DNA of 64,000 bases from Rhodocyclaceae bacterium (lineage in GTDB: Bacteria; Pseudomonadota; Gammaproteobacteria; Burkholderiales; Rhodocyclaceae): positions 39,452 through 103,451 of the forward strand of contig JAOAHQ010000034.1 in assembly GCA_026415155.1 (NCBI GenBank), written 5' to 3'. The notes beneath the pieces were generated by a model. That model made no database searches. It had not been told where the DNA came from and was given only the letters and a program-made list of their open reading frames with translations. Shown here one piece after another: positions 1 through 8,068 of this stretch. Both the position numbers and the translations under genes were made by a program. The first letter of the stretch is position 1. Each line of letters starts with the position of its first letter.

Positions 1-1
1 C

Positions 2-451
2 CAGGCCGGCATCGTCATGATCGGCATGGGCACCGGCATCGCGCCGTTTCGCGCCCTGATCCGCCACATCTACGAAAAGCTCGGCCACTGGGAAGGCAAG
101 GTGCGCCTCTTCTACGGCGCGAAGACGGGCCTCGAGATGCTTTATATGAACGATGCCAACAAGGATCTTGCCCAATACGTGCATCAGCCGACCTTCCGCG
201 CCTTCCAGGCGGTGAGCCCGCGCCCGGCCTTCGATGCGCCAGTGGCGCTCGATGAGGCGCTAAAGCGCAATGCCGCCGAGGTCTGGGAGATGCTCGGGGC
301 GCCGGAGACTCATCTCTATCTCGCCGGCCTCCAAGCGCTCCAATACCGCATCGAGGATGCCCTGGCTGAGATCGCCGGCTCGCGCGAGCGCTGGCAGCAG
401 AGGAAACAGGCGATTCAAGCGGCGGGACGCTGGCACGAGGTGCTCTACTAA
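2..451 (+). CDS. Ferredoxin-NADP(+) reductase, C-terminal part
   Basis: The frame runs in from the left edge, so only the last 149 residues are visible. They hold the nucleotide-binding half of a plant-type ferredoxin-NADP reductase: a glycine-rich loop followed by APFRALI near residues 8-18, a YGAKTGLEMLY segment, and a C-terminus ending in W-x-E-V-L-Y, where the final aromatic residue stacks on FAD in this family. The enzyme moves electrons between NADPH and ferredoxin or flavodoxin in the cytoplasm. The FAD-binding half lies outside the window, so the exact subfamily is inferred. The next gene starts 12 bases downstream behind its own ribosome-binding site. Confidence 0.8.
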   Translation, partial: QAGIVMIGMGTGIAPFRALIRHIYEKLGHWEGKVRLFYGAKTGLEMLYMNDANKDLAQYVHQPTFRAFQAVSPRPAFDAPVALDEALKRNAAEVWEMLGAPETHLYLAGLQALQYRIEDALAEIAGSRERWQQRKQAIQAAGRWHEVLY

Positions 452-463
452 GGAGAGGTTTTC

Positions 464-1063
464 ATGGGCGGGCGAGACGACATTTCCTGGGATGAACTCA
501 AGGCAATGATCCTTTCGCTGGCCGAGCAGGGCCGCGAGACCGATCGCCGCATGCAGGAGACTGACCGGCGCATGCAGGAGACCGATCGCCGTATGCAGGA
601 GACCGACCGGCAGATCCGCGAGCTCAAGCGCCAGCTCGGGGCCTTGGGCAACCGGCTCGGGCAATTCGTGCAGGACATGGTGCAACCCGCCGTGGTGCGG
701 CTTTTCCAGGCGCGCGGCATTCCGGTGCATCGCGTCTATCCGAACGCCTTGGCCAAGAACGACGAGGGCGAGGCGATCCTCGAGATCGATCTCTTGGTCA
801 TCAATGGCGATCATGCGATCGCCGTCGAGTGCAAGAGCCGCCTGACCAGCGACGACGTCGATGAGCATCTCGATCGGCTTGCTCGCTTCAAGGCCTGCTT
901 CACGGAGCACGCCGACAAGATCTTGCATGGCGCGGTGGCGGCGATGGGCGCGCCGGAGGAAGTGATTCGCTATGCCGAGCGGCAGGGCCTCTATGTGCTC
1001 GTGCAGGCCGATGACGACGTGGTGCTGAAAAACCGCCCCGACTTCGAGCCCAAGAGCTGGTGA
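464..1063 (+). CDS. Coiled-coil protein with PD-(D/E)XK-like domain (DUF3782 type)
   Basis: A 199-residue cytoplasmic protein. Residues 18-62 form a coiled coil made of heptads of the type ETDRRMQ. The rest resembles the restriction-endonuclease fold: an EIDLLV strand followed by an AVECKS strand supplies the D...ExK acidic/lysine signature. Proteins of this DUF3782-like type are common in cyanobacteria and proteobacteria, and their role is not established. The start is fixed by AAGGAGAG 8 bases upstream. Nuclease activity is inference from the motif only. It follows the reductase gene closely but shows no obvious functional link to it. Confidence 0.7.
   Translation: MGGRDDISWDELKAMILSLAEQGRETDRRMQETDRRMQETDRRMQETDRQIRELKRQLGALGNRLGQFVQDMVQPAVVRLFQARGIPVHRVYPNALAKNDEGEAILEIDLLVINGDHAIAVECKSRLTSDDVDEHLDRLARFKACFTEHADKILHGAVAAMGAPEEVIRYAERQGLYVLVQADDDVVLKNRPDFEPKSW
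536..619 (+). repeat. Four tandem 21-bp units
   Basis: Four head-to-tail 21-bp units (536-556, 557-577, 578-598, 599-619), the last degenerate, encode three copies of E-T-D-R-R-M-Q and one E-T-D-R-Q-I-R. Unit changes would stay in frame and only lengthen or shorten the coiled coil of the surrounding gene. Confidence 0.85.
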
Positions 1064-1380
1064 GCGCATGCCGCGCGCCACGCGGCCCTCGACGGTAAAG
1101 CTGGGCAGGCCATTTCTTCTCCCATTTCTTCTCCCTTTCTAAGCTTTGCTTAAGCTTCGTCGTCTATCTTGCGCACCTGCCTGAGTCAGCTGCCGCAGCT
1201 TGTTCGTGCGCTCTCGAACGTCATGCCCTGCGGGCGCTCGACGTTTGAGCGGGCAGAGCAAGGGAAATAGCTAAGCGTCGTGAGAGCGCTGGGAATGCCG
1301 TTGAATGAGATCAGGGCAGGCAGGCGGGTCATGCCCAAGGCTGCTGCACGTCAGTTTTTCACGAAAAGGGGGTCAGTCGC
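1064..1380. other. Intergenic region upstream of the RND efflux operon
   Basis: This 317-base stretch has no convincing gene. It holds a short direct repeat (CATTTCTTCTCCC twice near 1111-1136), the response-regulator-type box at 1138-1154, and a small GTTCG...CGAAC inverted repeat near 1202-1220. It is the probable promoter region of the downstream efflux operon. No clear -35/-10 pair could be assigned. Confidence 0.5.
1138..1154 (+). promoter_or_regulatory. QseB/PmrA-type direct-repeat box
   Basis: TCTAAG-N5-CTTAAG, two half-sites with 11-bp period. The bases 1139-1154 match 7123-7138 at 15 of 16 positions. The layout fits OmpR-family regulators of the QseB/PmrA group, and such a regulator is encoded at 10363. 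It lies about 230 bp upstream of the adaptor gene. Regulation of the efflux operon through it is inference. Confidence 0.55.
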
Positions 1381-2463
1381 ATGCGTCTGATGGCGATCTT
1401 GGCAGTTTTGTGTCCGTCCGTCATGGCGCTGGCGGCCGAAGAAACCTTGATCCGGTTCTCGCCGCAGCAGGCCGAGCGGCTGGGGATCGTTATCCAAGCG
1501 GCCGGGCAAGGGGCGCGCCAGGGGGGCGCACGACTTCCTGCGCAAGTGCTGATTCCGCCTGCCCAGGTCGAAGTGGTCAGCGCGCCCCTGCCGGCCATGG
1601 TGGCGAAGGTGCTGGTCGCCTATGGCGAGACGGTGAGGAAAGGGCAGCCGCTCGCACGCTTGCAGGGCGCCGCCTTTCTCGAAGCGCAACGCGCCTATCA
1701 GGAGGCGCGCGCGCAGGCGGCGCTGGCGGCGGAAAACCGCCGCCGCGACGAGGCACTGTTCGCCGATGGCATCATCAGCCAGGCGCGCCTGTCGGCGAGC
1801 CGCACCAGCGAACACGAGGCCGCCACCCGTCTGGCGGAAAGACGCCAGGCGTTGCGGCTGGCCGGTCTTGCCGAAACCGATGCGCCCGGCGCGCTCCATG
1901 ACGCAGTGCTGCTGCGCGCGCCATTCGACGGCGTGGTGCTCGAGGCCCTGGTCCAGCCTGGTCAGCGCGTCGATGGGCAGACGCCGCTCTTCAAACTGGG
2001 CCGCCTGGCGCCGCTGTGGCTGGAGATGCAGGCCAGCGCCGAGCAGGCGGCGCAGCTCGTGCCCGGCGACGCCGTGCTGTTGCCGGGCTGCGCCCAGCCG
2101 GCACGTGTGACGCTGATCGCGCCGCAGATGCAGTTGGCCAGCCAATCCGTGCTGATCCGCGCGGAGATGCCCCAGCCGGCCGGCTGCATCAAGCCTTTCC
2201 AGTTCATCCAGGCCGAGGTGGCGAGGCGTCGCCCCGCCGAGGGCGTGATGCTGCCGGCGGCGGCCTTGGTGCGCCATCAGGGGAAGAGCTGGATCTTCCT
2301 CGCCACGGCAGAGGGCTTCCGGCCGCTGCCGGTCGAGGTGGTCGACGAGTCACCGGGCATGGTCCGGATCCGGGCCGAGATTCCGGCCGATGCCCACGTC
2401 GCCGTCAAGGGCGTGGCGGCGATCAAGGCGGCCTGGCTGGGCTTGGGCGCCGGCGGGGAATGA
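1381..2463 (+). CDS. RND efflux periplasmic adaptor (membrane fusion protein)
   Basis: A 360-residue HlyD/CusB-type adaptor that would bridge an inner-membrane RND pump and an outer-membrane channel. Residues 1-19 are a signal peptide ending in ALAA. A lipoyl-like half (VAYGETVRKGQPLARL) is followed by a helical hairpin (about 100-160), the second lipoyl half (FDGVVLEALVQPGQRV) and beta-barrel and membrane-proximal domains. A GGGGG tract precedes the ATG. The pump gene follows after 3 bases. It lacks an extra N-terminal metal-chaperone domain. The pump family suggests a heavy-metal substrate, but which metal is not readable here. Confidence 0.85.
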   Translation: MRLMAILAVLCPSVMALAAEETLIRFSPQQAERLGIVIQAAGQGARQGGARLPAQVLIPPAQVEVVSAPLPAMVAKVLVAYGETVRKGQPLARLQGAAFLEAQRAYQEARAQAALAAENRRRDEALFADGIISQARLSASRTSEHEAATRLAERRQALRLAGLAETDAPGALHDAVLLRAPFDGVVLEALVQPGQRVDGQTPLFKLGRLAPLWLEMQASAEQAAQLVPGDAVLLPGCAQPARVTLIAPQMQLASQSVLIRAEMPQPAGCIKPFQFIQAEVARRRPAEGVMLPAAALVRHQGKSWIFLATAEGFRPLPVEVVDESPGMVRIRAEIPADAHVAVKGVAAIKAAWLGLGAGGE

Positions 2464-2466
2464 GCG

Positions 2467-5400
2467 ATGTTCCAGAAGCTCGTCGAGTTCGCGCTGACGC
2501 AGCGGCTGTTGGTGATCATCGCGACCTTGCTGTTGATCGGCGCCGGCGTGTATGCCTTCCGCACGCTGCCGATCGATGCCTTTCCCGACGTCTCATCGAC
2601 GCAGGTCAAGATCATCGTCAAGGCGCCGGGCATGACACCCGAGGAGGTCGAAGCGCGCATCGTCACGCCGATCGAGCTCGAATTGCTCGGCATCCCGAAT
2701 CAGCGCGCGATGCGCGCCGTGGCCAAATATGCGATCGCCGACATCACGCTCGACTTCGTCGACGGCACCGACATCTACTGGGCGCGCCAGCAGGTCTCCG
2801 AGCGGCTCGCCGGCGTGATGAAGGATTTTCCTGCCGAGGTCTCCGGGGGGCTGGCGCCGATCACCACGCCCTTGGGCGAGATGCTGATGTTCACGATCGA
2901 AGGCGATCTGCCGCTCGACGAAAAGCGCGCCTTGCTCGACTGGGTGATCCGTCCGCAACTGCGCACCCTGCCGGGCGTGGCCGATGTCAATGCCTTGGGC
3001 GGCTATGTGCGCAGCTTCGAGGTGGTGCCCAACTTGCTCGCGCTCAAAGCCCGCGGCCTGACGCTCGCCGACTTGCGCCGCGCGCTGGAAGCGAACAACC
3101 GCAACGATGGCGCCGGCCGGTTGAGCGAAGGAGAGGAGGCGTGGCTGGTGCGCGTCGAAGGCAGCGTCAAGACGCTGGAAGACTTGCGCGCGATCGTCGT
3201 GCCGGACGCGCACAGCGGGCACGCACCGCATGTGACCCGTGTCGGCGACGTCGCCGAGGTGCGCATCGGCAGCCTGACGCGCTACGGCTATGTCACCCAT
3301 GGCGGCAAGGAAGAGGCGGTCGAGGGCCTCGTGCTCGGCCTGCGCGGGGCGAATGCGCGCGCCGTGGTCGACAGCGTACGGGCCAAGCTCGCCGAGCTCC
3401 AGCCGCTGCTGCCCCCGGGCGTGACGACGAAGATCTTCTACGACCGCGGCGCGCTCGTCGACCGCGCCATCGGCACCGTCTCGAAGGCGCTCACCGAGGC
3501 GATCGTGCTGGTGCTGGTGCTGCTGCTCGCTTTCCTCGGCAACCTGCGCGCGGCGGTTGCGGTGGCCTGCGTGCTGCCGCTCGCCGCGCTCGTCACCTTC
3601 CTCCTCATGCAGGCCTTCGGCATGTCGGCGAACCTGATGAGCCTCGGTGGGCTTGCCATCGCGATCGGCATGCTCGTCGATGCCGCCGTGGTGGTGGTCG
3701 AGAACGTCGAGGCGCGGCTCGCCAACGCCGCCGACGCGCAGCTCCCCTTCCTGCATCGCATCTACCGCGCGGTGCGCGAAGTCACCGTGCCGGTGGTCTC
3801 CGGCATCCTGATCATCGTCATCGTCTTTTTGCCGCTTCTGACCCTGCAGGGCCTGGAGGGAAAGCTGTTCATCCCGGTGGCGCTGACCATCGTCTTCGCG
3901 CTGTCGGGCTCCTTGCTGCTGTCGCTGACGGTGATTCCGGTGCTCACCTCGTTCCTGCTCAAGCCCGCCGCGGCCCCCCATGAGCCCTGGCTGCCGCGGC
4001 AGGCGCTGCGGCTTTACACGCCGGTGCTCGCCTGGAGTCTCGCCAACGCGAAGAAAGTCGTCGCCGGCGCGGTGATCCTGCTCGCCGCCGCGATCCTCGC
4101 CTTCTTCCAGCTCGGCAAGACCTTCATGCCGACGATGGACGAGGGCGACATCCTGTTGCAGCTTGCCAAGCTGCCCTCGATCGGCCTCGAACAGAGCCGT
4201 GACACCGATCTCGCCGTGCAAAAGGCCTTGCTCGAACGCGTGCCGGAAATCCAGGACATCGTCGCGCGCACCGGCTCCGACGAGCTGGGCCTCGATCCGA
4301 TGGGGCTCAATGAAACCGACAGCTTCCTCGTGCTCGCCCCGCGCGAGAAATGGCGCCAGCCGGACAAGGCAGCGTTGATCGACGAGATCCGCCGCGTGAT
4401 GGCCGAATTCGCCGGCATGGACATCGCCTTCACGCAGCCGATCGAGATGCGCGTCTCCGAGATGCTCACCGGCACGCGCGGCGATCTGGCGCTCAAGATT
4501 TTCGGCAACGATCTGGCCACCCTCAACGAGCTGGCGGAGAGAATCGCCGCGCTGCTCAAAACCATTCCCGGCGCAGAGGACGTGCTCACCGTGAAGAACG
4601 AGGGCGTGCAGTACTTCACGGTCGAGGTCGACCGGCTGATGGCCGGCCGCTTCGGCCTCACGGTCGAGGAAATCGCCGGCGCCTTGCGCGCCCAGCTCGA
4701 AGGCCAGCCGCTCGGCCTCGTGCTCGAAAGGGGGCGGCGTACGCCGCTCGTGCTACGTGGCGCGGAGGATGTGCGCCTTTCGCCGGCCCTGTTCGCCGGC
4801 CTGCAGATCGCCTTGCCCAGCGGCGAGACGGTGCCGCTCTCGCAGATCGCGCGGCTCAAGCGCGTCGCCGGGCCGGTCAAGGTCGACCATGAAAACGCCG
4901 CGCGGCTCGCCGTCGTCCAGGCGAGCGTCGCGGGCCGCGATCTGGTCGGCTTCGTCGATGAGGCGAAGGCGCGCGTGGCCGCCGAAGTGCCGCTGCCGCC
5001 GGGCTACCGGCTCGCCTGGGGCGGCCAGTTCGAGAACCAGCAGCGCGCCGCCAAGCGCTTGATGCTCGTCGTGCCGGTGGCACTGGCGCTGATCTTCCAC
5101 ATCCTGTTTACCACCTTCGGCTCGGTGCGCCAGGCGGCGATGGTGTTCGTCAACATCCCCTTCGCGCTGATCGGCGGCGTCTTCGCCTTGCTCATCGCCG
5201 GCGAATATCTTTCCGTGCCGGCTTCGGTAGGCTTCATCGCGCTGTTGGGGATCGCGGTGCTCAATGGACTCGTGCTGATCTCCTATTTCAACCAGCTGCG
5301 CGCCCAGGGCATGCCGCTCGAACGCGTCGTCGTCGAAGGCGCCCAGCGCCGCCTGCGGCCGGTGCTGATGACCGCCTCGATCGCCGCCTTCGGCCTCGTG

Positions 5401-5541
5401 CCGCTCCTCTATGCGAGCGGCCCCGGCTCCGAGATCCAGCGGCCGCTGGCCATCGTCGTCATCGGCGGCCTCGTCACGTCGACGCTGTTGACGCTCATCA
5501 TGCTGCCGATCTTCTATCAACGTTGGGGAAAAGCCTCATGA
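2467..5541 (+). CDS. Heavy-metal-type RND efflux pump (CusA/CzcA family)
   Basis: A 1024-residue inner-membrane proton antiporter of the HME-RND family, at the usual length. It begins with TM1 (about 10-30), has the DAFPDVSSTQV motif typical of CusA/CzcA, a first periplasmic domain, TM2-6, a second periplasmic domain and TM8-12. TM4 carries AIGMLVDAAVVVVEN, with the proton-relay Asp and Glu. The first residue of that motif is Ala, as in CusA-like pumps, rather than the Asp of CzcA. The flanking EMLTGTRGDLALKIFG is more CzcA-like, so Cu/Ag versus Zn/Co/Cd specificity stays open. It is the core of the operon at 1381-7126. Confidence 0.9.
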   Translation: MFQKLVEFALTQRLLVIIATLLLIGAGVYAFRTLPIDAFPDVSSTQVKIIVKAPGMTPEEVEARIVTPIELELLGIPNQRAMRAVAKYAIADITLDFVDGTDIYWARQQVSERLAGVMKDFPAEVSGGLAPITTPLGEMLMFTIEGDLPLDEKRALLDWVIRPQLRTLPGVADVNALGGYVRSFEVVPNLLALKARGLTLADLRRALEANNRNDGAGRLSEGEEAWLVRVEGSVKTLEDLRAIVVPDAHSGHAPHVTRVGDVAEVRIGSLTRYGYVTHGGKEEAVEGLVLGLRGANARAVVDSVRAKLAELQPLLPPGVTTKIFYDRGALVDRAIGTVSKALTEAIVLVLVLLLAFLGNLRAAVAVACVLPLAALVTFLLMQAFGMSANLMSLGGLAIAIGMLVDAAVVVVENVEARLANAADAQLPFLHRIYRAVREVTVPVVSGILIIVIVFLPLLTLQGLEGKLFIPVALTIVFALSGSLLLSLTVIPVLTSFLLKPAAAPHEPWLPRQALRLYTPVLAWSLANAKKVVAGAVILLAAAILAFFQLGKTFMPTMDEGDILLQLAKLPSIGLEQSRDTDLAVQKALLERVPEIQDIVARTGSDELGLDPMGLNETDSFLVLAPREKWRQPDKAALIDEIRRVMAEFAGMDIAFTQPIEMRVSEMLTGTRGDLALKIFGNDLATLNELAERIAALLKTIPGAEDVLTVKNEGVQYFTVEVDRLMAGRFGLTVEEIAGALRAQLEGQPLGLVLERGRRTPLVLRGAEDVRLSPALFAGLQIALPSGETVPLSQIARLKRVAGPVKVDHENAARLAVVQASVAGRDLVGFVDEAKARVAAEVPLPPGYRLAWGGQFENQQRAAKRLMLVVPVALALIFHILFTTFGSVRQAAMVFVNIPFALIGGVFALLIAGEYLSVPASVGFIALLGIAVLNGLVLISYFNQLRAQGMPLERVVVEGAQRRLRPVLMTASIAAFGLVPLLYASGPGSEIQRPLAIVVIGGLVTSTLLTLIMLPIFYQRWGKAS

Positions 5542-5852
5542 GCAAGCCCATCGACGTCTGTCTCCATCTGATCCTGCCCAATGCCCTGAAAGACAAGGTG
5601 CTCGACGAACTCCTCAAGCATCCGGAGTGGGTGGGGCCCTTCACCACCCATCGCGTCGAAGGCCATGGCGACCCCGACAGCATCGAAAGCCCGGCCGAGA
5701 AGGTGCGGGGCCGCGCCGAGCGAGTGCGCATCGAAATCCTGCTGGAAGCCCGCCATGTCGATGCGTTGCTCGCCGAACTGTCTGCCGGGCTGGCGAGCCG
5801 TGAGAGCGTCTGGTGGCTGACGCCGGTGCTGCGCGCGGGGAGCCTGGCATGA
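5538..5852 (+). CDS. DUF3240 family protein of the metal efflux operon
   Basis: A 104-residue small cytoplasmic protein (MSKPIDVCLHLILPNALKDK...) of the DUF3240 family, which often accompanies heavy-metal RND pumps and has a ferredoxin-like, P-II-like predicted fold. The start is set by the ATGA overlap with the pump stop, and its own TGA overlaps the ATG of the next gene, so the four genes are translationally coupled. A modulatory or sensing role for the pump is inference. An upstream ATG at 5523 is in frame but lies inside the pump gene. Confidence 0.75.
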   Translation: MSKPIDVCLHLILPNALKDKVLDELLKHPEWVGPFTTHRVEGHGDPDSIESPAEKVRGRAERVRIEILLEARHVDALLAELSAGLASRESVWWLTPVLRAGSLA

Positions 5853-7126
5853 GAAGACTGCTTGCGGCCGGCATGCTGGCAGTTGCCTGTCTCGCGCAGG
5901 GCGCCGAGGTGGCCGATCTGCCACCTCAAGAGACAGTTCTCGAAGCCTTGCGCGTCCACCCGCAGGTGCAGGCGGCGCTCGCTGGCCTGCGCGCGGCCCA
6001 GGCGCAGCGCGACGGACTCCTGGCCGGGCCGCACGAATTCACGTTGCGCGCAATGGCGCAAAGCCGCAAGGACCGCAGCATCGACCAGCGCTACCGCGAG
6101 CATGAGATCGGCATCGAGCGCAGCTTGCGCCTGCCGGGCAAGGTGGCGCTGGACGCCGATCTCGGCACGGCCGGCCTCGAAGTCGCGCGTCATGCGCTCG
6201 GCGAGGCGCTGCATGCCGTCAGTCGCGAGCTGCTCGCACGCTGGTTCGCCTGGCAGCGCGAGGCGGCCGCCGTCACCGACTGGCAGGCGCAAGTGGCGAT
6301 CTGGCGCGAACTCGAGACGGCCGTGCGCAAAAAAGTCGGCGCTGGCGAGACGGCACGTCTCGAGGCGATGCTGATCGATGCGCAGCTCAAACAAGCCGAA
6401 GCCCAGCTCGCCCAGGCGCAGGCGCGGCGCGAACGCGCCGCGCGCGAGTGGCGGCAGCATTTCCCAGGCATTGGCCTGCCGGATGCGCCGCGGCTCGCCG
6501 AGCCGCAACCCATCGATGCTTCGCCGGATGCCATCGCGCGCTGGCGCGCGCGCATCCTCGCCGAGCACCACGAGCTCGCCGTCGCGCGCAGCGAGGCGCG
6601 CCGCAGCCGCCTTGCCGCCGCGCGCGCCGAGGCCGAGCGCCGGCCCGATCCGACCGTGGGCCTGACGCTCGGCAGCGAGCGCGATGGCCAAGAGCGCTTG
6701 CTCGGCGTGCATCTTTCGATTCCGCTGCCAGGCGAAGCCCGCACGGCGGGCGCCCGTGCCGCCAGCGCCGAGGCCGATGCCGCCGCGGCGCGTGAAAGCC
6801 TCGCGCTGGCGCGCGCCGAGGCCGAGGCAAGCCAGGCCGTCGCCGCCGCGGCCGATGGCTTCACGCAATGGCGCCGCCATGCGGAGGTCGCACGGCAGAT
6901 GGAGGAAAACGCCCGCCTCGTCGAGAAAGCCTGGCGGCTCGGCGAAGGCCAGTATGCCGAGCTGCAGGCTGCGCGCCGCCAGGCGATCGAAGCGCGGCTC
7001 GCCGCCAGCCTCGCGCTGCTCGAGGCCAATGAAGCGCGTTACCGGCTGCTGCTCGACGCGCACGAGCTATGGGATTTCGAGAGCATAGGAAGTGATGCGG
7101 ATAAGCGAGACTTAAGCCAGCGCTAA
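5849..7126 (+). CDS. TolC-like outer-membrane efflux protein
   Basis: A 425-residue outer-membrane factor completing the tripartite pump. A signal peptide (MRRLLAAGMLAVACLAQGAEV) precedes the two long helical-hairpin repeats of the OEP family (about 40-220 and 240-415), rich in Ala, Glu and Arg. The ATG overlaps the DUF3240 stop as ATGA. Residues 162-169 (KVGAGETA) come from a copy of the dispersed 23-bp repeat and sit just before a coiled segment (LEAMLIDAQLKQAEAQLAQ). The stop lies inside the regulatory boxes of the next operon. Confidence 0.85.
   Translation: MRRLLAAGMLAVACLAQGAEVADLPPQETVLEALRVHPQVQAALAGLRAAQAQRDGLLAGPHEFTLRAMAQSRKDRSIDQRYREHEIGIERSLRLPGKVALDADLGTAGLEVARHALGEALHAVSRELLARWFAWQREAAAVTDWQAQVAIWRELETAVRKKVGAGETARLEAMLIDAQLKQAEAQLAQAQARRERAAREWRQHFPGIGLPDAPRLAEPQPIDASPDAIARWRARILAEHHELAVARSEARRSRLAAARAEAERRPDPTVGLTLGSERDGQERLLGVHLSIPLPGEARTAGARAASAEADAAAARESLALARAEAEASQAVAAAADGFTQWRRHAEVARQMEENARLVEKAWRLGEGQYAELQAARRQAIEARLAASLALLEANEARYRLLLDAHELWDFESIGSDADKRDLSQR
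6332..6354 (+). repeat. 23-bp dispersed repeat, copy 1
   Basis: A consensus copy with variable triplet GAG. It is in the outer-membrane factor gene, sense frame 0, encoding KVGAGETA. Confidence 0.85.
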
Positions 7127-7138
7127 GCCTTGCTTAAG
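7111..7138 (+). promoter_or_regulatory. Triple QseB/PmrA-type box before the SHP operon
   Basis: CTTAAG (7111), GCTAAG (7122) and CTTAAG (7133) are three half-sites at exact 11-bp period. The outer two also form a GACTTAAG/CTTAAGTC inverted pair with 16-bp spacer. A GAATGT hexamer at 7157-7162 is a possible -10. The site overlaps the 3' end of the outer-membrane factor gene and precedes the cytochrome operon by about 50 bp. Confidence 0.6.
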
Positions 7139-7187
7139 TCGCGGGGCACACACTGCGAATGTGTTCATTCACCGCAGGAGCCTCGTC

Positions 7188-7583
7188 ATGAAATCCATCT
7201 TTCCCTCGCTGGCGCTCGCTTTGGCTTGGAGCGCCCAGGCCGCCACGCCCGCCCAACTGATGTCCGGCTATGCCGCTGCCGCCGGCGCCGGCTTCAAAGC
7301 CGAAGCCGCGCGCGGCGCCGAGTTTTACAAACGGAATTTCGGCGTCTCGGCGAAGATGCCGTCATGCACGAGTTGCCATACCGAGCATCCTTCCCAGCCC
7401 GGCCGCCATGTCGTCACCGACAAGCCGATCAAACCGCTCGCGCCGGCTGCCAATCCAGAACGCTTCACCGATCCGGCGAAGGTCGAGAAGTGGTTCAAGC
7501 GCAACTGCAGCGAGGTCGTCGGCCGCGAGTGCACCGCCGCCGAGAAGGCCGACTTCATAGCCTTCATTACGGGAGGACACTGA
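7188..7583 (+). CDS. SHP-like monohaem cytochrome c (DUF1924)
   Basis: A 131-residue periplasmic cytochrome. The signal peptide ends near AQAA (residue 20), and one haem-binding site, C60-T-S-C63-H64, follows. The sequence fits DUF1924, the family of the sphaeroides haem protein (SHP), a high-spin cytochrome c that can bind oxygen or NO. SHP genes are typically found with a diheme cytochrome c and a cytochrome b, exactly as here. The start follows CAGGAG by 7 bases; an upstream ATG at 7161 lacks this. The physiological reaction is not settled for the family. Confidence 0.8.
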   Translation: MKSIFPSLALALAWSAQAATPAQLMSGYAAAAGAGFKAEAARGAEFYKRNFGVSAKMPSCTSCHTEHPSQPGRHVVTDKPIKPLAPAANPERFTDPAKVEKWFKRNCSEVVGRECTAAEKADFIAFITGGH

Positions 7584-7584
7584 G

Positions 7585-8067
7585 ATGAATAAGTTCTTGC
7601 TGATCGCTGCCCTGCTTCCCTTGGCTGCCCACGCCGACGATCTGCGTCCGCTGCGCGATGCGCCGCCGGCCTTCCAGAGCGAATGCGGCAGCTGCCACGT
7701 CGCCTTTCCGCCGCAGCTCATGACGGCCGACGATTGGCGGCGCGTGATGCGTTCGCTCGACAAGCATTACGGCGACAACGCGAGCCTCGATGAAAAAACG
7801 CGCCAGCAGCTCGAAGACTTCCTCGTCAAGTACGCCGGCAGCGCGGCGAAAATCGGCGCTGGCAAGACGGCACGAGCGGGTGAACTACCGCGCCTGACAC
7901 AAACCCCGTGGTTCGAGCGCAAGCACCGCGAGGTGAAGCCCGCCGACTGGCGGCATGCCAAGGTCAAGACGCCGGCCAACTGCGTTGCCTGCCACACGAA
8001 AGCGGCCGAGGGCAGTTACCGCGAGCGCGAGATCGTTTTGCCCGATGGCCGGCGCTGGGAGGATTGA
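7585..8067 (+). CDS. Diheme cytochrome c (DHC type)
   Basis: A 160-residue periplasmic protein with a signal peptide (ending AAHA-D) and two haem motifs, CGSCH near residue 35 and CVACH near residue 132. It is the expected electron-transfer partner between the membrane cytochrome b and SHP. The ATG is one base after the previous stop, with GGGAGG upstream. Residues 89-96 (KIGAGKTA) derive from a dispersed 23-bp repeat copy, placed in the segment between the two haem domains. Confidence 0.8.
   Translation: MNKFLLIAALLPLAAHADDLRPLRDAPPAFQSECGSCHVAFPPQLMTADDWRRVMRSLDKHYGDNASLDEKTRQQLEDFLVKYAGSAAKIGAGKTARAGELPRLTQTPWFERKHREVKPADWRHAKVKTPANCVACHTKAAEGSYREREIVLPDGRRWED
7849..7871 (+). repeat. 23-bp dispersed repeat, copy 2
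   Basis: One core change (G4 to A), variable triplet AAG. In the diheme cytochrome gene, sense frame 0, encoding KIGAGKTA. Confidence 0.8.
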
Positions 8068-8068
8068 G

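Noticed and set aside
536..619. Possible CRISPR-like array
   Set aside because: Units are directly adjacent with no spacers and encode coiled-coil heptads.
2593..4221. Long minus-strand open frame inside the RND pump gene
   Set aside because: Codon pattern and low-complexity His/Arg/Gln product show it is a shadow of the real pump gene. The same applies to other long opposite-strand frames (for example 22223-23584 and 37021-38553).
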